A DNA stretch of 33,900 bases from Alphaproteobacteria bacterium (GCA_016776635.1 JADHSZ010000028.1:1-33900), one strand, 5' to 3'. Shown: positions 8,745-15,875, counted from the stretch's first letter. Notes: generated from the sequence alone by a model not told the origin. Made by a program: numbers and translations.

Positions 8745-9185
8745 ATGACACATTTTCTGAAAACAACCTTGTTCGCCCTTGCCCTGGCTCTGCCCATGAC
8801 CATGACAGGCGCCCACGCCAAGGGTGATCTCGCCATAAAGGCGAAGATGCTGAAACTGGAGCTGGGCTCCAAGGAAAGCGACTACGCCATGTCGAGCAAG
8901 GAATTCCAGCTCGAGACCGGCCAGGCCTACCGCCTCAAGATCATCAGCAACGGTCTCAAGGAATATTCCTTCGAAGCGCCCGAATTCTTTGAAAATATCT
9001 GGATACGCAAGCTCGAAGTGGAGGACGTGGAGATCAAGGCTCCGGTGATCGAGGAGATATCCTTCGAGGAATACGAGGAAAGCGAGGCCGAACTCTTCTT
9101 CGTGCCCATCAGGACCGGGGTTTACGAATTCAACTTCGAGGGCTTGGAAGAACGGGGCATGGTGGGTAAGTTCATCGTCAAATAA
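8745..9185 (+). CDS. Secreted cupredoxin-like protein lacking copper ligands
   Basis: The 146-residue protein has a clear signal peptide (cleavage probably after GAHA) and a strong ribosome site AGGAAAGAG before the ATG. The C-terminal pattern of alternating strands ending in ERGMVGKFIVK resembles the last strand of cupredoxin-like domains. The mature part contains no Cys and no His at all, so a type 1 copper site is impossible. The middle is strongly acidic (EEISFEEYEESEAE). It lies 33 bases after the permease gene and touches the next gene. It may be a structural partner of the transporter or a metal-binding protein that uses carboxylates; that is inference. Confidence 0.7.
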   Translation: MTHFLKTTLFALALALPMTMTGAHAKGDLAIKAKMLKLELGSKESDYAMSSKEFQLETGQAYRLKIISNGLKEYSFEAPEFFENIWIRKLEVEDVEIKAPVIEEISFEEYEESEAELFFVPIRTGVYEFNFEGLEERGMVGKFIVK

Positions 9186-9856
9186 TGAAAACGTTTTTTA
9201 AATTTCATAACTATGCAGGTGGAAAAGTGCGGTTACTAAAATTTACTTTCTTATGTGCGGCGGTTGTCGGTCTCGTTTTCTCCACCGCCCGCCCGGGGCT
9301 GGCCGAGGAAGATTATGAATCCGAATGGCCCTGTGTCCAGCGGCTGGTTGACACCATTCCCCTTTCCACGGTCTGGCAGGGTCCTTCCACGGAGGAATTC
9401 ACCGCCACCTGGTGGGAGGACGAAAATCTTCTCCCGCTGGTCGACGAGCTTCTCGATGAAACCCTGACGGAAAAGGAATCCGCGGACATTATCAACGGCT
9501 ATGCCCAGACCCTGGGAGCGGACAAGGGCGAGAAGCTGTTGGCGCTTTTCTCCGGATTGTTCCAGAGGTCGGGCGAACTCCGTGCCCGGCAGATCAGGGG
9601 CATTAAACAGTTTTACCGCCGCCAGATTGAGAGGGCGGAGCGCATCGGCCTGATGTCCGAGGAATTGCGAAAGATGGGGAAAGAAGGCATTGGCGAGGAA
9701 AGCCCTGAATATGTGGGCTTGTCCAAAACCCTCATCTGGAACACGCGGATTTATGACGAGCGCAACAAACTCACAGACTATGTTTGTGAAGAGCCTGTTT
9801 TCCTTGAACAGAGGCTGGGCGTTCAGGCCAGGGCTATTCTCGAGAACCTGCAATAA
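9185..9856 (+). CDS. Secreted protein of unknown function in the PQQ-associated operon
   Basis: The 223-residue protein's start codon overlaps the previous stop (TAATG), which indicates coupled translation. An N-terminal hydrophobic segment ends in RPGLA, consistent with a signal peptide. The mature part is mostly helical by composition, rich in Glu/Arg, and has two Cys only, in EWPCVQ near its start and DYVCEEP near its end; these could form a disulfide. I recognise no catalytic motif. It is the last gene of the cluster and is followed by the pqqA cassettes, so a role with PQQ enzymes is suggested by position only. Confidence 0.75.
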   Translation: MKTFFKFHNYAGGKVRLLKFTFLCAAVVGLVFSTARPGLAEEDYESEWPCVQRLVDTIPLSTVWQGPSTEEFTATWWEDENLLPLVDELLDETLTEKESADIINGYAQTLGADKGEKLLALFSGLFQRSGELRARQIRGIKQFYRRQIERAERIGLMSEELRKMGKEGIGEESPEYVGLSKTLIWNTRIYDERNKLTDYVCEEPVFLEQRLGVQARAILENLQ

Positions 9857-10011
9857 CCTTCCCGGAATTTCCCGGAGATTTTACGCCCTCCCAGGGCCTC
9901 CAGAATCCACCAGAAGCTCGCGGCGTTTTTTGGGGCGGGAACGTGGCAAAAGCCGGGTTTATGCCCAGAACGATTCTTAGAGTTATTATGAACTGTAAGT
10001 GAACGGGGCGC

Positions 10012-10043
10012 TCAGTAACAATTCAGTAACAACGGGGTAGTTT
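10012..10043 (+). promoter_or_regulatory. pqqA1 promoter with twin 11-bp repeats
   Basis: GTAACA (10015-10020) and TAGTTT (10038-10043) are separated by 17 bases and fit a -35/-10 pair. Two adjacent 11-bp direct repeats, TCAGTAACAAT (10012-10022) and TCAGTAACAAC (10023-10033), cover the -35 and the spacer. The same arrangement recurs before the other two pqqA copies, so it is likely functional. Transcription would start near 10050. Confidence 0.65.
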
Positions 10044-10095
10044 CATGCCATCGCCTGTAAGGGCTTTTATCAACCAAGAACCAAGGAGAAAACTC

Positions 10096-10173
10096 ATGGC
10101 TTGGAATACTCCGAAGATCACCGAAATTGCTGTCGGTCTCGAGATCAACAGCTATGCTTGCGCCGAAGTCTAA
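10096..10173 (+). CDS. pqqA: PqqA precursor peptide, copy 1
   Basis: This 25-residue peptide starts MAWNTPKITEIAVGLE and ends SYACAEV. The Glu16 and Tyr20 (E-I-N-S-Y) that are cross-linked by PqqE and become PQQ are in the canonical positions. A good ribosome site AGGAGA lies seven bases before the ATG. It is one of three tandem copies, each with its own promoter and terminator. It is too short for ordinary gene calling but is unmistakable by sequence and by its place upstream of pqqB-E. Confidence 0.97.
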   Translation: MAWNTPKITEIAVGLEINSYACAEV

Positions 10174-10186
10174 GCGCAACTAGGTG

Positions 10187-10228
10187 AAAAACCCCCGGTA
10201 TCTCCAATGATGCCGGGGGTTTTTTTAT
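10187..10228 (+). terminator. Intrinsic terminator after pqqA1
   Basis: A stem of AACCCCCGG (10190-10198) with CCGGGGGTT (10213-10221) is followed by a run of T to 10227. Upstream A residues make it potentially active on both strands. Confidence 0.9.
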
Positions 10229-10371
10229 GTCCAAAGTTCCCTCTGTAGTTCCATCTGGGGTTCCGGCAACGGCCCCATCCGGGGATTTCCGTCCCGGCCC
10301 GGCCCCGGAAAGGCCCAGAATCCCTAATCAGAATCCCTCATCTGAATATGAACGCCAGATGAACGGCGCGC

Positions 10372-10403
10372 TCAGTTACAATTCAGTATCACAGAGATAG
10401 TAT
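10372..10403 (+). promoter_or_regulatory. pqqA2 promoter with twin 11-bp repeats
   Basis: GTTACA (10375-10380) and TAGTAT (10398-10403) are 17 bases apart. The repeats are TCAGTTACAAT (10372-10382) and TCAGTATCACA (10383-10393); the second is partly degenerate. Upstream, CCAGATGAACGGCGCGC is identical to the copy before pqqA3. Confidence 0.65.
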
Positions 10404-10452
10404 GGCGCCATCGATTTGATCAAATACGAAACCAAATTTAGGAGCTATCACC

Positions 10453-10530
10453 ATGTCTTGGAACACACCGAAGATCACTGAGATCGCCGTTGGCCTCGAA
10501 ATCAACAGCTACGCCTGCGCCGAAGTCTAA
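10453..10530 (+). CDS. pqqA: PqqA precursor peptide, copy 2
   Basis: A 25-residue peptide identical to copy 1 except Ser for Ala at position 2. Glu16 and Tyr20 are kept. Ribosome site AGGAG lies nine bases before the ATG. The coding sequence differs from copy 1 at several synonymous positions, so selection keeps the peptide rather than the DNA constant. Confidence 0.97.
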   Translation: MSWNTPKITEIAVGLEINSYACAEV

Positions 10531-10545
10531 GCGCGGTTCGTTCTC

Positions 10546-10582
10546 AAAAAAACCCCCGGCGCGATTGTGCCGGGGGTTTTTT
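10546..10582 (+). terminator. Intrinsic terminator after pqqA2
   Basis: The stem AACCCCCGGC (10551-10560) pairs with GCCGGGGGTT (10569-10578), followed by a T run. It is preceded by an A run and so may be bidirectional. Confidence 0.9.
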
Positions 10583-10667
10583 CATGCCCGGGTCGCGGCG
10601 GCGCTTTCCGCCATCTCCGACGCCTTGAACGCGGGCGCGGAAACTGAATGCCAGATGAACGGCGCGC

Positions 10668-10699
10668 TCAGTAACAATTCAGTGTCAGTAGCCTAGCTT
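10668..10699 (+). promoter_or_regulatory. pqqA3 promoter with twin 11-bp repeats
   Basis: GTAACA (10671-10676) and TAGCTT (10694-10699) are again 17 bases apart. The repeats are TCAGTAACAAT (10668-10678) and TCAGTGTCAGT (10679-10689). The distance from the repeats to the ATG is about 80 bases, as in the other two copies. Confidence 0.6.
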
Positions 10700-10747
10700 G
10701 GCGGTATTAGTTCATCGACACAGACAAATCCATTTAGGAGAAAACCC

Positions 10748-10825
10748 ATGGCTTGGAATACCCCGAAGATCACCGAGATCGCCGTCGGCCTCGAAATCAA
10801 CAGCTACGCCTGCGCCGAAGCTTAA
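10748..10825 (+). CDS. pqqA: PqqA precursor peptide, copy 3
   Basis: A 25-residue peptide identical to copy 1 except Ala for Val at the last position. Glu16 and Tyr20 are conserved. Ribosome site AGGAG is present before the ATG. It is the copy closest to pqqB, but a terminator still separates it from the pqqBCDE operon. Confidence 0.97.
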   Translation: MAWNTPKITEIAVGLEINSYACAEA

Positions 10826-10837
10826 GTTTCGTTATCA

Positions 10838-10877
10838 AAGCCTCCGGGGCCTCTCATGGCCGCCGGAGGTTTTTTTA
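10838..10877 (+). terminator. Intrinsic terminator after pqqA3
   Basis: The stem CCTCCGG (10841-10847) pairs with CCGGAGG (10863-10869) and is followed by seven T. It may set the ratio of PqqA transcript to pqqB-E transcript through partial read-through. Confidence 0.85.
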
Positions 10878-11073
10878 CACCATAGTTTCCCGTGAACGGG
10901 TGCCGGCCGTCATCGCCGCCGCCGCCGCATGTCTGTTTTCCACAGAGAGGGGTGGTGCGGGCGCGGGGGGCCTTTCCCCGGCTCATGGAGGAAATTGGGA
11001 TTATTTTTTTCACTCTCTCGGGCCTTTGTTCCTCCCCAGGCATAAAGAGAGCTTTTGAGGAAGGATTGACCTC

Positions 11074-12006
11074 TTGCTAAAGATTCTCGTTCTAGGATCC
11101 GGCGCCGGTGGCGGTTCCCCACAATGGAACTGCGATTGTCCCGTATGCCGTAAGGTCCGCGCCGGAGAACCCGGCACCGTGCGGCGCACTCAATCATCCA
11201 TCGCGGTCAGCGCCGATGGCGATAACTGGTTCCTGTGCAACGCCTCGCCCGATCTCGGCCAACAGATCATCAGCATTCCCGCCCTCCAGGCGAACTGTGA
11301 TTCCGGGCGCCACAGCCCCATTGTGGGTGCCGTGCTCACCAATGGCGACGTGGATCATGTGACCGGGTTGTTGACCCTGCGCGAGAGCCATCCTCTCGCC
11401 GTTTACGCCACCGGCCGGGTCCAGAAGGTTCTCAAGGACAACAAGATTTTCAATGTGCTGAATCCCGATTTCGTGGAACGCAGGGCCATGGAAATGGATA
11501 CCCCGCTGGAACTGAAGACCAAGGAGGGAAAAGCCTCGGGCGTCATCATCGAACCCTTTACGGTGCCCGGCAAGATTGCCCTGTGGCTGGAAGATGAAAC
11601 AGCCGAGAATTTCGGTTCCCAGCCCGAGGACACCATCGCGCTGAAGATCAGCTCCGCCGACGGCGCGTCTACGTTCTTCTATATGCCCGGCGTTGCCGAG
11701 ATGCCGCCGGAGCTGGCCGAACGCCTCAGCGGCGCGTCGCTGGTCTTCTTCGACGGCACCTTATGGAATGATGATGAAATGAAGAACAACCAGGTCGGCG
11801 TTAAGACCGGCGAGCGCATGGGGCATATGAGCAATTCCGGAGACGACGGCACCATTGCCTGTTTTGCGCCGCTCGGCGTGAAACGGAAAATTTTTATTCA
11901 CATCAATAATACAAACCCAATTTTAATTGAGGGCACACCTGAAAGGACGGAGGCGGAAGCCGCCGGCTGGGAGGTGAGCTATGACGGAATGGAGGTTACG
12001 CTGTGA
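11074..12006 (+). CDS. pqqB: PqqB, PQQ biosynthesis metallo-beta-lactamase-fold protein
   Basis: The 310-residue protein belongs to the metallo-beta-lactamase superfamily. The start MLKILVLGSGAGGGSPQWNC and the Cys cluster CDCPVC are typical of PqqB, as is the TNGDVDHVTGLL block. PqqB acts on the PqqE/protease-derived intermediate before PqqC, as an iron-dependent hydroxylase (family knowledge). The start is a TTG at 11074 preceded by GAGGAAGG; no better start fits the conserved N-terminus. It overlaps pqqC by four bases and is the first gene of the pqqBCDE operon. Confidence 0.95.
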   Translation: MLKILVLGSGAGGGSPQWNCDCPVCRKVRAGEPGTVRRTQSSIAVSADGDNWFLCNASPDLGQQIISIPALQANCDSGRHSPIVGAVLTNGDVDHVTGLLTLRESHPLAVYATGRVQKVLKDNKIFNVLNPDFVERRAMEMDTPLELKTKEGKASGVIIEPFTVPGKIALWLEDETAENFGSQPEDTIALKISSADGASTFFYMPGVAEMPPELAERLSGASLVFFDGTLWNDDEMKNNQVGVKTGERMGHMSNSGDDGTIACFAPLGVKRKIFIHINNTNPILIEGTPERTEAEAAGWEVSYDGMEVTL

Positions 12007-12761
12007 GTGAAGAAAAAATGTTATCCCGCGATGAAATGGAAGCGACTCTGCGTAAGCTTGGGGATGAGCGTTATCATAACCTGCATAAATTCCACCAGCT
12101 TCTTCATGGCGGCAAGCTCAACAAGGGACAGGTCCAGGCCTGGGCGCTGAACCGTTATTATTATCAGATTATCATCCCGGTCAAAGACACCGCCTTGATG
12201 TCGCGCATGCGCGACCCCGATCTGCGCCGGGTCTGGATCCAGCGCGTGCTCGATCATGACGGATCGACGGCGGGCGAGGGCGGCATCGAGCGCTGGCTGA
12301 AGCTCACCGACGGTCTGGGGCTGGATCGCGATCTCGTCAAATCGACCGATCAGCTTTTGCCGGGCACACGTTTCGCCGTGGATTGCTATATCACCTATGT
12401 TAAGGAGCATTCGGTTCTCGAAGGGATGACGTCGTCCCTGACCGAGCTGTTCGCGCCCTCCATCCACCGCGAGCGTATCGCCGGTATGCTGGAGAACTAT
12501 GACTTCATCCATGACGATATCATGGTTTATTTCAAACAGCGCCTCAACGAAGCTCCCCGTGATGCCGAACATGTTCTTGAACTGGCCCTGTCATGGCCTA
12601 AAACGAGAGCCGAACAGCAAGGCGTCATTGACTCTCTGATCTTCAAACTCGATTGTCTGTGGGCGCAGCAGGATGCGCTTTACAATGCCTATATCGACGG
12701 CCACATCCCGCCCGGCGCCTTCGTACCAGAGGATTTCGATGACCGACCGCGTTTTGATTGA
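12003..12761 (+). CDS. pqqC: PqqC, pyrroloquinoline-quinone synthase
   Basis: The 252-residue protein is of the TenA/heme-oxygenase-like fold. PqqC carries out the last step of PQQ synthesis, ring closure and oxidation, using oxygen and no metal. The conserved stretch NRYYYQIIIPVKD and the helical HDGSTAGEGGIERW segment are clear. Length is normal. It starts at a GTG that overlaps the pqqB stop (GTGA) and overlaps pqqD by 23 bases. All partners are in the same operon. Confidence 0.96.
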   Translation: MSEEKMLSRDEMEATLRKLGDERYHNLHKFHQLLHGGKLNKGQVQAWALNRYYYQIIIPVKDTALMSRMRDPDLRRVWIQRVLDHDGSTAGEGGIERWLKLTDGLGLDRDLVKSTDQLLPGTRFAVDCYITYVKEHSVLEGMTSSLTELFAPSIHRERIAGMLENYDFIHDDIMVYFKQRLNEAPRDAEHVLELALSWPKTRAEQQGVIDSLIFKLDCLWAQQDALYNAYIDGHIPPGAFVPEDFDDRPRFD

Positions 12762-13026
12762 TGAGGGTTCGGTTCCGAAGCTTCCCAACCATGTGAAGCT
12801 TCGTTTTAACGAGCAACGCAAACAGTGGGTGGTATTGGCCCCGGAACGGCTGTTGGTGCCCGACGAAACGTCGGTTGAAATCCTTCAGAACTGTGACGGC
12901 GAGGTCTCGGTTTCGGGAATGATCGATGTTCTGGCCGAGAAATACAACGCCCCGCGCGACATCATCGGCAAGGACGTCATAGAACTTCTTCAGGGGCTCG
13001 CGGATAAGGGATTCATCGTCACATGA
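12739..13026 (+). CDS. pqqD: PqqD, PqqA-binding chaperone
   Basis: The 95-residue RiPP-recognition protein presents PqqA to PqqE. The ATG at 12739 gives the expected start (MTDRVLIDEGSVPKLPNHVK); an upstream ATG at 12673 in the same frame would add residues unlike the family and overlaps pqqC coding, so it is not used. The winged-helix-like core includes KLRFNEQRKQWVVLAPERL and the C-terminal helix ends in GLADKGFIVT. It overlaps pqqC at the start and pqqE (ATGA) at the end. Here pqqD is a separate gene, not fused to pqqC. Confidence 0.95.
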   Translation: MTDRVLIDEGSVPKLPNHVKLRFNEQRKQWVVLAPERLLVPDETSVEILQNCDGEVSVSGMIDVLAEKYNAPRDIIGKDVIELLQGLADKGFIVT

Positions 13027-14198
13027 GCGAATCCATCAAACCTTCAACGCCGCAAACGGACACCGAGACCGGCGATGACGAGACCCCGGTCGTGGCCATG
13101 GACGCGCCGCTGGCGCTCTTGGCCGAGCTCACCCATCGCTGTCCCTTCCAATGCCCCTATTGTTCCAACCCCCTGGAGCTCGAAGCCGCCAGCAAAGAGC
13201 TCGACACCGCCGCCTGGTGCCGGGTCATGGACGAGGCGGCGGAGATGGGAATGCATCAGGTGCATTTCTCGGGCGGCGAACCCACCCTTCGCAAAGACCT
13301 CGAAGAGCTTGTGGGCCACGCCACCAAGACCGGGCTCTACAGCAACCTGATTACCGCCGGCGGCACCCTGCTCGATGAGGCGCGCATACAGAACATGGCG
13401 AAGCTGGGCCTGGAACACGTCCAGCTCAGCTTTGACGACATCGACGAGAAAAACGCCGACCATATTTCCGGTTACAAGGGCGGGCATAAGACCAAGCTCA
13501 ATATCGCCAAATGGGTGCGCGACGCCGGCCTGCCCCTGACCATTAATGCCGTCTGCCATCGCCAGAACATCCATCACCTCGAGGACTTCATCCAATTGGC
13601 CGTGGATTGCGGCGCCGACCGTCTCGAGGTGGCCCAGGTCCAGTACTACGGCTGGGCCCTCAAAAACCGGGCCGCCTTCATTACCACGCCGCAACAGCTC
13701 GACGAGGCCACGGCCACCGTCGAGGCCGCGCGCGAACGCCTCAAGGGCACCCTGGTGATCGACTATGTGATCCCCGACTATTATGCCAAAAGGCCCAAGG
13801 TCTGTATGGGGGGCTGGGCGCGGCGCTTCATGAATATCAATCCGATTGGGCTGGCGCTGCCCTGTCATGCCGCGGAAGTCATTCCCGAGCTGGAATTTGA
13901 TTCGGTCAAGGACCACAGCCTGGCCTGGATATGGGAGAACTCCCAGTCCTTCAACAAGTTCCGGGGAACCGACTGGATGCCCGAGCCCTGCCAGTCCTGC
14001 GACAGGAAGGAGCTCGATTGGGGCGGCTGCCGCTGCCAGGCCTTCGCCCTGACGGGGGAGGCCGCCAATACGGACCCCGCCTGCGATCTCTCGCTCTTCC
14101 ATGAAAAGATTTTCGGAATGGCCGCGGCCGAGGCTCTCAAACCGCCGCCGGAATTCATCTACCGCCGTATGGGGGCGAAGTTCAACACCCCCCACTAG
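13023..14198 (+). CDS. pqqE: PqqE, radical SAM PqqA cross-linking enzyme
   Basis: The 391-residue radical SAM/SPASM protein forms the carbon-carbon bond between Glu16 and Tyr20 of PqqA. The cluster motif CPFQCPYC (CxxxCxxC) is followed by FSGGEPTLRKD. The C-terminal SPASM region carries the auxiliary-cluster Cys residues (VCMGGW, ALPCHAAE, EPCQSCDRKELDWGGCRCQA, DPACDLS). An N-terminal extension of about 25 acidic and polar residues precedes the catalytic domain. The start ATG overlaps the pqqD stop. The TAG stop at 14196-14198 is the first three bases of a repeat sequence, so the C-terminus (KFNTPH) may have been reset by its arrival. Confidence 0.96.
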   Translation: MSESIKPSTPQTDTETGDDETPVVAMDAPLALLAELTHRCPFQCPYCSNPLELEAASKELDTAAWCRVMDEAAEMGMHQVHFSGGEPTLRKDLEELVGHATKTGLYSNLITAGGTLLDEARIQNMAKLGLEHVQLSFDDIDEKNADHISGYKGGHKTKLNIAKWVRDAGLPLTINAVCHRQNIHHLEDFIQLAVDCGADRLEVAQVQYYGWALKNRAAFITTPQQLDEATATVEAARERLKGTLVIDYVIPDYYAKRPKVCMGGWARRFMNINPIGLALPCHAAEVIPELEFDSVKDHSLAWIWENSQSFNKFRGTDWMPEPCQSCDRKELDWGGCRCQAFALTGEAANTDPACDLSLFHEKIFGMAAAEALKPPPEFIYRRMGAKFNTPH

Positions 14199-14228
14199 AG
14201 CGGTTCCTATCAGCCCTGAGCCGCTCTA
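14196..14228. repeat. Short palindromic repeat at the pqqE stop
   Basis: TAGAGCGG (14196-14203) pairs with CCGCTCTA (14221-14228). The inside, CTATCAGCCCTGA, is the same as the right terminal repeat of the 296-bp element at 23113-23408. It looks like an internally deleted or solo copy of that element. Its first three bases are the pqqE stop codon. The hairpin may also close the pqq operon transcript; a second palindrome CCCCGCGCGCGGGG follows at 14237-14250. Confidence 0.8.
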
Positions 14229-14269
14229 AGAAGCTTCCCCGCGCGCGGGGGGCCTGACCTGTTTGCGGC

Positions 14270-15169
14270 TTATTTCTGGGAGGTTTCGCTGCTCTTGCGG
14301 CGGCCTCTTTTGATTTTCATCAAAGGCACACCGTATTCCTCAAGGATGGCGGTGATCTCGTCCTGGTTTTCCTTGATCAGTTCGTTGAGGGTGCGCTTCC
14401 AGTTCTGTTCACCGATGCGCACACCCATGGTCATGAGGAAATCCATCCTGTTCTCGTGACGGTCCAGGCTCTTGATGGGGATGAGCTCCACATCCAGCCC
14501 CTCCGCGCTGGCGTGATAGGCGGCCTTGGGTCCGAACATCAACGCCACGTCGGTGAGCCCTTCCTTGAGGTCCTGAATCATCAGCCTGCCGATGGATTTC
14601 TTGCGGGTGTCGAAACGCAGGGCATAGGATATGCTCTTATCGGCGAGGCCGTATTCGACGATCAGTCGTGAGGGCTGGGATCCGGCGACGACGCCGATTT
14701 TGAGATTGGCCATCTCGGGATCGTCGAGGCTGCGCGCCGTGATGCCGGAATCCTTCGGCACCACCATCATATAGCCGGTGCGGTAATAGGGGTTGGTGTT
14801 AAGCATGGATTTGACGCCGGCGGGCACACCCATGACCACGTCACATTTTTTCAGATCCAAGGTGTCACGCACGAATTTGGGCGAAACCTGGGGATACCAT
14901 TCATAGACCACGGGGCGTCCGAGCTTCTCGGCGAAAAGCGCGGCGATCTTGTTGTCAAAGCCCTCTTCTTCCTTATTGGAATAAGGCATGAGGTTGCCGT
15001 CGGCGCAGACCCGGAATCTTTCACGGTCCACGGCCTCGATATAGGTCCGGGAGTGGGCATTTCCCCCTTCCAGGATCAACAAAACGGCCATCAGGCCGAA
15101 TGCCAGGAGGGGCCGGCTAAAAGAGGCCGGGTTACGGAGTATCTGCAGAAAGGGGCGTCGGGACATCAT
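14270..15169 (-). CDS. xoxJ: XoxJ-type periplasmic binding protein, methanol dehydrogenase associated
   Basis: This is a periplasmic protein of the extracellular solute-binding family 3 type, 299 residues from the ATG at 15169. Upstream in-frame codons exist to 15253, but GAGG sits six bases before the ATG pair at 15166-15169 and the resulting N-terminus is a good signal peptide (RPLLAFGLMAVLLILEGGNAHS). The core has FRVCADGNLMPYSNKEEEGFDN and later VAGSQPSRLIVEYG, typical of the quinoprotein-associated family (MxaJ/XoxJ, TIGR03871 type). XoxJ is thought to help activate XoxF. It is the last gene of the minus-strand xox cluster and converges with pqqE. Confidence 0.9.
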   Translation of the reverse strand: MMSRRPFLQILRNPASFSRPLLAFGLMAVLLILEGGNAHSRTYIEAVDRERFRVCADGNLMPYSNKEEEGFDNKIAALFAEKLGRPVVYEWYPQVSPKFVRDTLDLKKCDVVMGVPAGVKSMLNTNPYYRTGYMMVVPKDSGITARSLDDPEMANLKIGVVAGSQPSRLIVEYGLADKSISYALRFDTRKKSIGRLMIQDLKEGLTDVALMFGPKAAYHASAEGLDVELIPIKSLDRHENRMDFLMTMGVRIGEQNWKRTLNELIKENQDEITAILEEYGVPLMKIKRGRRKSSETSQK

Positions 15170-15323
15170 GGATTGCCTCAAAAGACATATATGGGTGCGA
15201 ACGGGCGTCGAAAAAGGGCGCTTGGGAAATGTATTCACAAGCCGGTATGGCAAAATAGTACGGATTCTTGAGGCTTCTGATAGACCGGTTACCCTGAATG
15301 GAGCCTGAACCGCGTTTTAAAGG

Positions 15324-15342
15324 GCAGATCGGTTCATTCGGG
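15324..15342. repeat. 19-bp sequence shared with the 296-bp element
   Basis: GCAGATCGGTTCATTCGGG here is identical to 23152-23170 inside the inverted-repeat element. On the minus strand it contains the TGA stop of the second cytochrome gene. The adjacent 15301-15320 (AGCCTGAACCG then TTTTAAA) loosely resembles the element's right end. Confidence 0.7.
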
Positions 15343-15777
15343 GATCAGCCGAGAGGGGCGTCCGGGCGCAAGCACGCCGTCGGCGCGTGCCCTGAGATAG
15401 GCATAGATGTTGCTGAGATGGGGAAAGATTTCCGTATTTTCGCCAAAGGCCGGCATGATATTGCGGTTGGGCTGGCTCAGTCCGCTGGCGACGATGACGG
15501 CAAAGCTGTCGTAATCCATTTCTTTCAGGGAGTCCACCAGGGCCGGGGCATAAGGGGTGCCCATGCCGTCCTCGCCGTGACAGATGTGGCAGACCTTGTG
15601 AAAGCGCCGATAGCCGTCGAAGGTTGCCGCGCCGGTCTTGCCCTCGATCACCTTATAGGGGAGTTCCGATTCCTGCCCCCCATCCGCGCCGGACGCGAAT
15701 GGGGGGGCAAGAAACATGACAACCGGCAGAATCAAGAGAACCAGACGCCACTGCCTCATGTTTTTCACGCAACTCAT
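15334..15777 (-). CDS. Secreted cytochrome c, second XoxG-like paralogue
   Basis: The 147-residue periplasmic monoheme cytochrome c has an N-terminal hydrophobic signal (LVLLILPVVMFLAPPFASGA), heme-binding CHICH in RRFHKVCHICHGEDGMG, and a candidate axial Met in NIMPAFGE. The C-terminal DGVLAPGRPSRL is shared with the neighbouring cytochrome, so the two are paralogues. The ATG at 15777, preceded by GGTAGGTG, is preferred over a GTG at 15786. It probably takes electrons from XoxF or passes them on. Which of the two cytochromes is the direct XoxF partner cannot be told from the sequence. Confidence 0.85.
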   Translation of the reverse strand: MSCVKNMRQWRLVLLILPVVMFLAPPFASGADGGQESELPYKVIEGKTGAATFDGYRRFHKVCHICHGEDGMGTPYAPALVDSLKEMDYDSFAVIVASGLSQPNRNIMPAFGENTEIFPHLSNIYAYLRARADGVLAPGRPSRLIPE

Positions 15778-15875
15778 GTCCAACACCTACCTCGAAGGCT
15801 GGCACACATTTGCAGTGTGCGGGAATTCCCTCTGTTTTGGCGTAGCGGACAGAAACCGGATAAAAGACCTTCTCT

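Noticed and set aside
10490..11080. Open frames of 60-100 residues across the pqqA region
   Set aside because: They run through the terminators and pqqA genes in the wrong frame; the real products are the three 25-residue peptides.
12673..12738. Longer PqqD start
   Set aside because: The extra 22 residues lie within pqqC in another frame and are unlike PqqD; ATG 12739 gives the conserved start.
13044..14195. 383-residue open frame on the minus strand
   Set aside because: It lies wholly opposite pqqE, whose motifs are certain; GC-rich codon bias keeps the antisense frame open.
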